A stretch of DNA of 64,000 nt. Origin: Lachnospiraceae bacterium (lineage in GTDB: Bacteria > Bacillota_A > Clostridia > Lachnospirales > Lachnospiraceae). Where the stretch lies: assembly GCA_017416505.1 (NCBI GenBank), contig JAFQCI010000019.1:1-64000 (forward strand). Direction: 5' to 3'. The position numbers were made by a program, and so were the translations under genes. The notes under the pieces were generated by a model, which was not told the DNA's origin, did no database searches, and was given only the letters and a program-made list of their open reading frames with translations. Shown piece after piece: positions 1 through 7,634 of the stretch (the first letter of the stretch is position 1; each line of letters starts with the position of its first letter).

Positions 1-202
1 TACTGTCCACTCGTGCCTCGTAAACAGTAACAATTCGCAGGCTCATTTAGAGTTTTGCTTCGCAAATGGAGCCTGCGAACTCCTGAATCACGTTCTTACG
101 CACCAAAACAGCAAGTGTTTTGGTGCTGTCTGTACAGTAACCAACAAATTACTACCTTGTTACTGTTCACGTTAAAACAATATCACTAAGCAATGGGGGA
201 TG
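1..202. repeat. Intergenic repeat block downstream of coaE
   Basis: This gap after the coaE stop is almost entirely structured. Positions 1-31 are a left-truncated copy of a 33-bp element (TTACTGT ... ACAGTAA ends around a CTCGT-CCTCGT core) that recurs at 12356-12388 and 58010-58042. Positions 34-48 pair with 64-79 (core GCAGGCTC/GAGCCTGC). Positions 101-110 pair perfectly with 116-125 (CACCAAAACA/TGTTTTGGTG). Positions 121-141 recur exactly at 12211-12231. No open reading frame is credible here. It may act as the coaE transcript end, but no clean T-run follows a stem. Confidence 0.7.
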
Positions 203-805
203 TCAAAAAACCATAAAATCTTTCATCATTTTCTTGATTTGTTCCTTCGTTTCCTCGATACTTCCACTGTTATCTATGGTACGGTTACACTTCTTACGAA
301 ATACTTCCTCCGGTAACTGGCTATTTATCATATTTTTAATTTTCTCTTCCGAATAGCCTCTTGACTTCTTCAGCCTTTCTGCTCTTATTTCTTCCCTAGC
401 ATAAACATACCAGATTTCATCACAGATTTCATCATAGTGGTCTTCTAATAATAAAGCTGCTTCAATAATAAAGAAGTCACAGTTTTTTTTCTCCTTTTTT
501 TCCTGAATCAGTTTCTTAATTCTATTCTTTACTTCCGGATGCACAAAAGAATTTAAAACTTCCAATTTCTCCTTCTGTGAAAAAACAATCGCTCCGAGTA
601 TTTTACGGTTAATTGTTTTATCCTCGTTTAAAATACTTTCACCAAAAAAATCCACTATTTTTCTATAGCTGACATTCCCCGGTAACATTAACTCATGGGC
701 CACCAAATCCGCCTGAACAACAAAACTTTGATAATCCTGTTCTAAAATATCCAAAACAGCACTTTTCCCGGAACCGACTCCCCCTGTAATTCCAATGATT
801 ATCAT
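203..805 (-). CDS. coaE: Dephospho-CoA kinase
   Basis: This enzyme phosphorylates the 3'-hydroxyl of dephospho-CoA with ATP, the last step of coenzyme A synthesis in the cytoplasm. The 200-residue length is normal for CoaE. The P-loop GGVGSGKS lies at residues 8-15 after the first beta strand, and the protein keeps the family's HPEV motif near residue 88 and a basic lid helix (around RLKKSRGYSEE). It lies 33 bp downstream of polA on the same strand, an arrangement common in Firmicutes, so co-transcription with polA is likely. The ATG is preceded by a weak ribosome binding site (AGAAG close by, AAGGAA further up). Confidence 0.95.
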   Translation of the reverse strand: MIIIGITGGVGSGKSAVLDILEQDYQSFVVQADLVAHELMLPGNVSYRKIVDFFGESILNEDKTINRKILGAIVFSQKEKLEVLNSFVHPEVKNRIKKLIQEKKEKKNCDFFIIEAALLLEDHYDEICDEIWYVYAREEIRAERLKKSRGYSEEKIKNMINSQLPEEVFRKKCNRTIDNSGSIEETKEQIKKMMKDFMVF

Positions 806-838
806 ATCTTCTGGTTTTACATTCCTTTCTAATTACTC

Positions 839-3472
839 TTATTTCGCTTCAAACCAGTTGTTACCACTCTTTACCTCTACTTCTAGTGGTACTAACAGTT
901 TGGCAACATTCATCATTTCTTCTTCCAGAATTTTTGCTACCTGTTCCTTTTCTTCTACCAATGTTTCAATCAGCAATTCATCGTGAATCTGTAGTATCAT
1001 CTGAGACTTTAGATTTTTCTCTTTTAATTTCATGTTTACTGCAATCATGGCAAGTTTAATGATATCTGCTGCAGTTCCCTGAATTGGTGAATTCATGGCT
1101 ACTCTTTCCCCAAAATTTCTTTGCATGAAATTAGAGGACTTTAATTCCGGAATAGGACGAATCCTATGGTAAATAGTTTCTACCTCACCGGTTTCCTTTG
1201 CCTTTGCTACCATAGAGTCCAGAAATTCTTTCACTTTCGGATAGGTGCTAAAATAATTATCCATATATTCCTGAGCTTCTTTTCTGGAAATCTTCAAATC
1301 CTGGCTCAATCCGAATGCACTAATTCCATATACAATACCGAAGTTTACTGCCTTCGCATTTCTACGCTGTAAATCCGTCACTTCTTCCATTGGTACGTGG
1401 AACACCTGACTGGCAGTTAATGCGTGGATGTCCTGTTTTTCTTTATATGCCTGAATTAAGTTTTCATCTCCTGATACATGAGCAAACACTCTTAATTCAA
1501 TCTGGCTGTAATCTGCATCCAAAAAGATATATCCCTCTTTTGGTACAAAAACCTTACGAATTTCTCTTCCTAGCGGCATACGAATCGGTATATTCTGAAG
1601 ATTTGGCTCTGTACTGCTGATACGTCCTGTCGCAGTAATAGTTTGATGAAATTTTCCGTAAATTCTTCCATCCTCTTTAATAAAATGCAGTAATCCGTCT
1701 GCATAGGTTGATTTTAACTTTGTATATTGACGATATTCTAATATCTTATCTACAATTGGATAATCCGCTGCCAGACCTTCCAATACTTCCACACTGGTAG
1801 AGTATCCTGTCTTTGTTTTTTTAGCAGCAGGCAGTTTCAAATGTTCAAATAACACTTCTCCTAACTGTTTTGGCGAATTAATATTAAATGTTTCACCGGA
1901 TAACTCATAGATTTCATTTTCTAATTGCTCTATTCTGGAAACCAGACTTTCTCCGTACTGTTTTAATGCTTCTTTATTGACACCAATTCCTCTTTGCTCC
2001 ATATCAAATAAAGTAAAAATCGTCTTATACTCAATTTCTTCATATAACTTAAGCATCTGCTTTTTCTCTAAATCCGCAAGCATCTGTTCTCCTGCCTCAA
2101 GAGCAACTTTTGCATTGGAAATGGCAAACTGGCATAATAATTCATATTCCCCTTCCAACATATCAGAAAACTTCTTCTTTCCAAACAATTCTTCTTTTGA
2201 CTTTAATGTTTGGTTTAACCAATCCTTTGCAACCAACTCATAATCATAAGTATTTAAAATCGGATTTAACAAATAAGAAATCACGTGTAAATCATATATT
2301 TTTTCAGTATGTTCTGTAATGGTAAGACCTTTTAATACTTCTTTTAATCCAAATAAAAATGAATTCCCGCTTTTTAATACTTCGTCCATGGTTTCTAACA
2401 GGAAATCTTCAGAAATAAACCCTTCCGGTTTCACCACATACAGTTCTGTTCCAAAAGCAAGTCCTAATCCATAAATGTTATCTTCTTCCCGTAACAAATG
2501 AATTCCTTTTTTCTTTGCATTCACTGCTTTTTGCTTGATTTCACAGGCCTTTGAAAAATCAGTCACCAGTTCATAATTTAATTCCAATTTAGCACTTTCT
2601 TTTGTTTCAGCTAAAAAGCGTGAAAGATGGCTTTTAAGTTCATATTCTTTAAAGGCAACATATGCTTTCTCATTAAACATATCCTGTACCTTCATGGTGT
2701 CAAAATCAACCTCCACAGGAACCTCTGTGCAAATCGTTGCTAAGTTTTTACTTAACAGAGCGATTTCCTTTTCTTCTCTAAGATTATTCTGTGCCTTCGC
2801 AGGTTTTATCTCATCAATATGTTCTAAGGCATTTTCAATGGATTTATATTCCATAATAATTTTAGCCGCAGTCTTTTCCCCAATTCCGGATACACCCGGT
2901 ATATTATCTGATGCATCTCCCATCAAGCCTTTTAAATCAATAAATTCCAAAGGTGTAACACCATACAATTCTTTTACATCTTTTGCATAATAATCTTCTA
3001 CAATCGTACCTTTTGCCTTTGTTTTTGGTATTCGTATTTTAATGGTATCCGTAGCCAACTGTAACAAATCTCTGTCACCGGAAATGACACTTACTGTCAT
3101 TCCATTTTTTTCTGCCATTCTGGAAAGAGTTCCAATCACATCGTCTGCTTCATATCCTTCTTTTTCCATTATTTTAATGTTCATGGAAGTTAGAATTTCT
3201 TTTAAATATGGAACCTGCTCCTTTAATTCCTCCGGCATTCCCTTTCTGGTTCCTTTATAGGCTTCAAACATCTTATGTCGGAAGGTAGGCGCTTTCACAT
3301 CAAAAGCAACACATAAATGTGTCGGTTGTTCTTCCTCAATTACTTTAAACATAATATTTAAAAAACCAAGTAAAGCATTGGTATGCATTCCCTTAGAATT
3401 GGTAAGGTCCGGCAATCCATAAAATGCCCTGTTTACTATACTATAACCATCAATAAGAAGTATCTTGTCCAT
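839..3472 (-). CDS. polA: DNA polymerase I
   Basis: This is the repair and Okazaki-fragment polymerase, 877 residues as in other Firmicutes. The N-terminal 5'-3' exonuclease (about residues 1-290) keeps its acidic clusters and the helix-hairpin-helix GVSGIGEKTA. The middle 3'-5' exonuclease-like domain (about 300-480) lacks the DxE of proofreading enzymes, so it should not proofread. The polymerase domain carries motif A (DADYSQIELR), motif B (RRNAKAVNFGIVYG) and motif C (QIHDELLIE). The ATG follows GGGACGAAAATC, and the start overlaps the end of the upstream zinc-finger gene by 23 bp, which suggests translational coupling. Confidence 0.97.
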   Translation of the reverse strand: MDKILLIDGYSIVNRAFYGLPDLTNSKGMHTNALLGFLNIMFKVIEEEQPTHLCVAFDVKAPTFRHKMFEAYKGTRKGMPEELKEQVPYLKEILTSMNIKIMEKEGYEADDVIGTLSRMAEKNGMTVSVISGDRDLLQLATDTIKIRIPKTKAKGTIVEDYYAKDVKELYGVTPLEFIDLKGLMGDASDNIPGVSGIGEKTAAKIIMEYKSIENALEHIDEIKPAKAQNNLREEKEIALLSKNLATICTEVPVEVDFDTMKVQDMFNEKAYVAFKEYELKSHLSRFLAETKESAKLELNYELVTDFSKACEIKQKAVNAKKKGIHLLREEDNIYGLGLAFGTELYVVKPEGFISEDFLLETMDEVLKSGNSFLFGLKEVLKGLTITEHTEKIYDLHVISYLLNPILNTYDYELVAKDWLNQTLKSKEELFGKKKFSDMLEGEYELLCQFAISNAKVALEAGEQMLADLEKKQMLKLYEEIEYKTIFTLFDMEQRGIGVNKEALKQYGESLVSRIEQLENEIYELSGETFNINSPKQLGEVLFEHLKLPAAKKTKTGYSTSVEVLEGLAADYPIVDKILEYRQYTKLKSTYADGLLHFIKEDGRIYGKFHQTITATGRISSTEPNLQNIPIRMPLGREIRKVFVPKEGYIFLDADYSQIELRVFAHVSGDENLIQAYKEKQDIHALTASQVFHVPMEEVTDLQRRNAKAVNFGIVYGISAFGLSQDLKISRKEAQEYMDNYFSTYPKVKEFLDSMVAKAKETGEVETIYHRIRPIPELKSSNFMQRNFGERVAMNSPIQGTAADIIKLAMIAVNMKLKEKNLKSQMILQIHDELLIETLVEEKEQVAKILEEEMMNVAKLLVPLEVEVKSGNNWFEAK

Positions 3473-4001
3473 GATTTTCGTCCCTTTCTTCTAATGCTTC
3501 TGATTCTTCTATATATTTATCCACTGCAGAAAAATAATCCTCTTCTTCTACTTCCTCTTCCTCTAATTTAAAACTTTGCCCTGCTGGAAGAAATATAAAA
3601 GGTGCAATATTATCCTTAAAATAGTATGTACCCTGGTTATCCAATAATTCCTGTTGTTTTAAATTATAAATATGCTTGTTATATAATATTCCCGAGAGAG
3701 TTAAAATTCCTACTACCGTACATAATCCTATCAACAAAAAGGAAGTTTTTATTTTCTTCCTGCGATGAATCATAGATTCATCCTGTTCTAACTGTTCTTT
3801 TAACTGTGAACGAAAATCAGCAGGGATATTTTCATCATTATCCAGATATTTCATACCAATCAATAAGGTATAATAAATATCTAACTCTTCATAACAGTTA
3901 CTACATTCATTTACATGACGGATAAATTCCTGAATCTCGTTTTCGGACAACTTATCCTCAATATATTGCGTTATTTTGGATTGACATTGTAAACAGTTCA
4001 A
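3450..4001 (-). CDS. Zinc-finger (zf-HC2) membrane protein, anti-sigma-like
   Basis: About 183 residues. The N-terminus has a CxxC at residues 3-6 and then H29-x3-C33-x2-C36, the zf-HC2 pattern of anti-sigma factors. One transmembrane helix follows near residues 93-113, and then an outside tail rich in glutamate. I start it at the TTG at 4001, six bases after GGAGGG; a longer frame to 4040 would begin inside the tRNA terminator. In this family the cytoplasmic zinc domain usually binds an ECF sigma factor, but none is adjacent; instead the gene overlaps polA by 23 bp. A role in sigma regulation is therefore only inferred from the fold. Confidence 0.75.
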   Translation of the reverse strand: MNCLQCQSKITQYIEDKLSENEIQEFIRHVNECSNCYEELDIYYTLLIGMKYLDNDENIPADFRSQLKEQLEQDESMIHRRKKIKTSFLLIGLCTVVGILTLSGILYNKHIYNLKQQELLDNQGTYYFKDNIAPFIFLPAGQSFKLEEEEVEEEDYFSAVDKYIEESEALEERDENHGQDTSY

Positions 4002-4031
4002 AGAAATCCCTCCGTTTTTATACCAAATAAC

Positions 4032-4063
4032 AAAAGCCAAAAATCATAAGATTTTTGGCTTTT
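4032..4063 (-). terminator. Terminator after tRNA-Leu
   Basis: A perfect 14-bp stem (4032-4045 with 4050-4063) with an ATAA loop begins just past the tRNA 3' end. On the minus strand it ends in TTTT. It is symmetric enough to work in both directions and separates the tRNA from the zinc-finger/polA/coaE genes. Confidence 0.85.
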
Positions 4064-4065
4064 TA

Positions 4066-4148
4066 TGCGGATAGAGGGACTCGAACCCTCACGAAGTCAC
4101 CCCCGGCAGATTTTGAGTCTGCTGCGTCTGCCATTCCGCCACATCCGC
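4066..4148 (-). tRNA. tRNA-Leu (anticodon CAA)
   Basis: An 83-nt class II tRNA. The acceptor stem GCGGATG pairs with TATCCGC, the discriminator base is A, and no CCA is encoded. The anticodon stem GCAGA/TCTGC encloses the loop CTCAAAA, giving anticodon CAA for UUG codons. A long variable arm (around GGGGGTGACTTCGTG) and the T-arm loop GGTTCGAGTCC are present. It is followed at once by a strong terminator. Confidence 0.97.
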
Positions 4149-4204
4149 AAGTTTTCATCAACATTTGCTATTATAGCAACTATAATAGCAAATGTCAATA
4201 TTTT

Positions 4205-4657
4205 TTAAAAATATTTTTTGTTTCCCCACAGGTTACTACGTTTCAAATCGATATACTCTGCATATGCTTTCTCCAGAATCTGTTTCTCATTCGGAAATTT
4301 CAACAAATGATATGCTTCATGAAACTTATAATAACCTGAGTCTAAAAAGTACTCTTCCCTTTGTGGTTTGCTATAATAACTGTCAGCCATCATGAGATAC
4401 CAATGAACATCCTTAGATACTACATCAATTGACGTACTAAAGGAATATTGACTTCTTCCAATATACTTAATGATTGAGGCACTAACTCCTGTTTCCTCTT
4501 TCACTTCACGAATCGCAGTTTCTTTATACTCTTCGCCTTCTTCCACGGTTCCCTTAGGAAGAACCCATCCTTCGTATTTATTTTTGTAGTTTTTGTACAA
4601 AAGTAACACTTTCCCTCTGAAAATTACCACACCACCACAGCTCGTTGCTTCAATCAT
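4205..4657 (-). CDS. NUDIX hydrolase
   Basis: About 150 residues. It carries a full Nudix box, G-x5-E-x7-REVKEETG (residues about 40-62), which binds Mg2+ and cleaves nucleoside diphosphates linked to another group. Substrate cannot be read from the sequence; small stand-alone NUDIX proteins of this shape often act on Ap4A, 8-oxo-nucleotides or sugar nucleotides. I start at the ATG at 4657 because GGAGG lies eight bases upstream; a TTG five codons earlier would swallow that site. Two small hairpins (a GTGGC/GCCAC stem and GGTC/GACC) lie in the short gap upstream. Confidence 0.85.
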   Translation of the reverse strand: MIEATSCGGVVIFRGKVLLLYKNYKNKYEGWVLPKGTVEEGEEYKETAIREVKEETGVSASIIKYIGRSQYSFSTSIDVVSKDVHWYLMMADSYYSKPQREEYFLDSGYYKFHEAYHLLKFPNEKQILEKAYAEYIDLKRSNLWGNKKYF

Positions 4658-4755
4658 TTGCAATTCCTCCAATGCTTGGTCTTTTAGACCTTAGTGGCGG
4701 GTGCATTCAATCATGCCACCTCTTTCTTTTAGTATACCTTTTTTAGCAAGGTATT

Positions 4756-6300
4756 TCAACTAAAACTTTTCATCTCATAATAAGCATCGAAAATCTTTTT
4801 TGCACAACTAACAGGGTATACCCCTGATGTTCCTACATCCTCCACCAATATACTTACCACGATATCAGGATTATCCGGATTAGAATAACCTACAAACCAT
4901 CCATGCTCTTTCCCAAGTGTTCCATATTGAGCTGTTCCGGTTTTTCCCACCACATCATAAGATGCACTGCTAAGAGCCTTTCCTGTTCCATAATCACAGA
5001 CTCCTTTTAGACTCTCATTTAAAATTTCTGCCTCCTGAACCGTCATAGGCTTTGCCAGAATATCCGATGAGAATTTTTTTACGATAGAACCATCTACACT
5101 CTCCACATGGTCGATAAGGTATGGTCGCATCATCACTCCTCCATTGGCAATGGTTGCATAAATCATAGCATTATGAAGTGGAGATAAGGTAGTATCCCCC
5201 TGTCCAAATACGGTTTGTGGTATCAGGCTTCGGTCGGAAGAACCGTCTAAATAATATCGGCTTTGAATATAAGGTAGTTCGAAACTCACTTCTTTATCAA
5301 AGTAAAAATCCTTTGTAAGCTGGTTTAATTTATCCTGATTTAAGGTAAGACCCACGGAAGCAAAATATCCATTACAAGAATATGCCAAAGCCTCTTCTAA
5401 AGATACTTCTCCATGTGATTTTCCGTTTGCACATTGAATGGAAACACTTTGAAAAATTCCGTTTCCCTTGCAATCATAAACATACTCATCATAATGATTA
5501 TTTTCCCTGATAAATTCCAAGGCTGTAAGCACCTTAAATGTAGAGCCAGGAGGATATTTTCCACAAGAAGCACGATTTAACAATACAGAATTATTTTCTT
5601 CTTCCTCTACGATATCAGACCAAATAGTTTCAATTTCATTTGGGTCATAATCCGGTTTTGAAACCATGGCAAGAATTTTCCCTGTGTCTGGTTCTAACAC
5701 CACAATAGCACCTTTCGAATTTCCCAAAGCATCATAACAAGCTTGTTGCAGCCTTGAATCAATAGTAGTAATCACCTGGTCCCCCTGATATTTCTCCGAA
5801 GATAAGGTCAAAGCAATTCGGTCAAAAATATTAGAATGGCTGCTAAGTAAATAATAATTTGCATATAGTTCAAGACCCGATTTACCATTGGAAAGATATC
5901 CTCCTACATGAGCATACAGTTTTCCATAAGGATAGCTTCGAACTTCCTCTCCATCTTCTTCTACGATAGTGGTAGCAATGATTTTACCATCCGCAGTAAG
6001 AATATCTCCTCTGATTACATCCTCCGCCAGTAAATCTGTCCGTTTATTATAAGTATTGGAAATTACAGATTTTGCATCATAACCAATAAACTTAATCACG
6101 TATATAATAAGCAAAAGAAAAATCCCAGAAAAAACATAGGTCATAAACCAGATTGGCTGATTCTGTTTCGTATTATTTTCTTTTTCTGTTTTAAATTTAT
6201 CCTCGTATTCTTGGACAGTGAATTCTGTTTTCTTTTTTGAGGATTTCTTCTTGCTGCTCTTTGATTTTTTGTTGTTCATATCGTCCTTGTTCTTCTTCAT
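4756..6300 (-). CDS. Class B penicillin-binding protein (transpeptidase)
   Basis: 514 residues. A lysine-rich cytoplasmic start (many KKK/SKK runs) precedes one transmembrane helix near residues 50-70, a short dimerisation region, and a transpeptidase domain. The catalytic motifs are visible: SxxK as STFK (in KYPPGSTFKVLTAL), SxN as SCN, and KTG in VGKTGTAQYG. It crosslinks peptidoglycan outside the membrane, probably with the SEDS glycosyltransferase encoded just upstream. The ATG at 6300 has a good site (AGGTGAAGGAG), so the 104-bp overlap with the upstream gene appears real. Whether it serves division, elongation or sporulation cannot be decided. Confidence 0.93.
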   Translation of the reverse strand: MKKNKDDMNNKKSKSSKKKSSKKKTEFTVQEYEDKFKTEKENNTKQNQPIWFMTYVFSGIFLLLIIYVIKFIGYDAKSVISNTYNKRTDLLAEDVIRGDILTADGKIIATTIVEEDGEEVRSYPYGKLYAHVGGYLSNGKSGLELYANYYLLSSHSNIFDRIALTLSSEKYQGDQVITTIDSRLQQACYDALGNSKGAIVVLEPDTGKILAMVSKPDYDPNEIETIWSDIVEEEENNSVLLNRASCGKYPPGSTFKVLTALEFIRENNHYDEYVYDCKGNGIFQSVSIQCANGKSHGEVSLEEALAYSCNGYFASVGLTLNQDKLNQLTKDFYFDKEVSFELPYIQSRYYLDGSSDRSLIPQTVFGQGDTTLSPLHNAMIYATIANGGVMMRPYLIDHVESVDGSIVKKFSSDILAKPMTVQEAEILNESLKGVCDYGTGKALSSASYDVVGKTGTAQYGTLGKEHGWFVGYSNPDNPDIVVSILVEDVGTSGVYPVSCAKKIFDAYYEMKSFS

Positions 6301-7624
6301 ACTCCTTCACCTCTTTGTGATAAATCAACGTCAAGCCTTGCAGAAAATAGTATAAAATAATGCTGCTTATCAACGAACTTCCACCATAACTAATGAAGGG
6401 TAATGTAACCCCGGTAGATGGTATAAACTTCGTAACTCCCCCAATATTAAGCATTACTTGAATCTGATAAGAAAATAATAAGGCAACTGCAAGATTTTTA
6501 TAGAATTTTCGTTTCATCTTCATCGCAAGATATAATCCCACAAAGAAGAAGCTGATTTCTACTAAAATCAAGCAAATTCCGATAATTCCACCCATTTCTT
6601 CACAAATGGAGGAGAAAACAAAATCCGTTTCTGCATAAGGAACTTTATTTGGAAGTCCTTGTCCTAGACCAAAGCCGATAAACCCTCCTGTACCAATTCC
6701 GAAAAGGGATTGTGATATCTGATACCCTTCATTATCAATATATGCAAAAGGATTTTTCCATGCCAGCATACGAACTTTCACATGAGAAAAGAAACTATCC
6801 GAAAACATCTGATAAAAAACAACGATAATCAGTATAACACCAATTAAACCTCCAAAAAAATAAAAATAATTATTGGTGGCAATAAATACTGTCAGCAAAA
6901 ATACAAGAAAGAACAAAAATGCTCCACCCAAATCTTTTTCTGCCACTAGAATCAAAACGTGCATACCGCTAATCACTGCAACTTTAAACACGTTCACAAA
7001 TGAGGTATCCTTCCGTAACAAAGAAGCCAGGCAACAGGCAAAAATGATTTTAACAAATTCCGATGGCTGAATCGAAATTCCGGCAATTTTAATCCAGTTC
7101 GACGCACCGTTTAAATTCACACCAATGAAAAATACCAGTGATAAAAGAACCATGCCCACAATCGCATAAAGTCCGCCGAAATATTCAAGGGTCTTCCATT
7201 TTGATATGAAAGCAGGAATAAAAGAAAGCAAAACTAAGCCTACCGCACCAATAATAAATTGTTTCAGTGCCATGCTTTCTTTTAGTCTGCACAAAATCAC
7301 AATCCCAATGGAATAAAAAAACAACAAATGATTTTCTAAGAATTTTTGTCTTTTTGGATATAGCACATTCATCAACAAAGGATAAAAAACTGTTAATCCC
7401 AATAAACTAATATATACATAAAATATTTTTATTTCGTTTGTTTGAAGGTATAAAGTAAAAAAACTTAAAAACTGAAATAAAAGAATCAATACTTTTTGCA
7501 GTTTTCTCTTAAATTTCATGGTTTTGTTATCATCAAATCCAATGGACGATAAAGCCAGAAAAGCATAAAAGAGTACCACCAAAATCATAATATAATGGGA
7601 ACCCAAACTGATAATATGCAGCAT
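6197..7624 (-). CDS. FtsW/RodA/SpoVE-family peptidoglycan glycosyltransferase
   Basis: 475 residues with about ten transmembrane helices: a SEDS-family enzyme that polymerises lipid II into glycan strands together with a class B PBP. Family marks include the acidic KDLGGAFLFF loop, the NGASNWIKI loop, and the PSTGVTLPFISYGGSS stretch in the last third. The C-terminal cytoplasmic tail is unusually long and charged (KEYEEEQGRYEQQ...); it is encoded by DNA that also encodes the first 35 residues of the PBP in another frame. The gene starts 11 bp after the U32 gene ends, which implies one operon. Confidence 0.92.
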   Translation of the reverse strand: MLHIISLGSHYIMILVVLFYAFLALSSIGFDDNKTMKFKRKLQKVLILLFQFLSFFTLYLQTNEIKIFYVYISLLGLTVFYPLLMNVLYPKRQKFLENHLLFFYSIGIVILCRLKESMALKQFIIGAVGLVLLSFIPAFISKWKTLEYFGGLYAIVGMVLLSLVFFIGVNLNGASNWIKIAGISIQPSEFVKIIFACCLASLLRKDTSFVNVFKVAVISGMHVLILVAEKDLGGAFLFFLVFLLTVFIATNNYFYFFGGLIGVILIIVVFYQMFSDSFFSHVKVRMLAWKNPFAYIDNEGYQISQSLFGIGTGGFIGFGLGQGLPNKVPYAETDFVFSSICEEMGGIIGICLILVEISFFFVGLYLAMKMKRKFYKNLAVALLFSYQIQVMLNIGGVTKFIPSTGVTLPFISYGGSSLISSIILYYFLQGLTLIYHKEVKEYEEEQGRYEQQKIKEQQEEILKKENRIHCPRIRG

Positions 7625-7634
7625 TCCATCACCC

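Noticed and set aside
4673..4755. Hairpins before the NUDIX gene resembling a T-box leader
   Set aside because: The gap is too short for a T-box stem I, and the conserved T-box sequence GGGTGGNACCGCG is not present.
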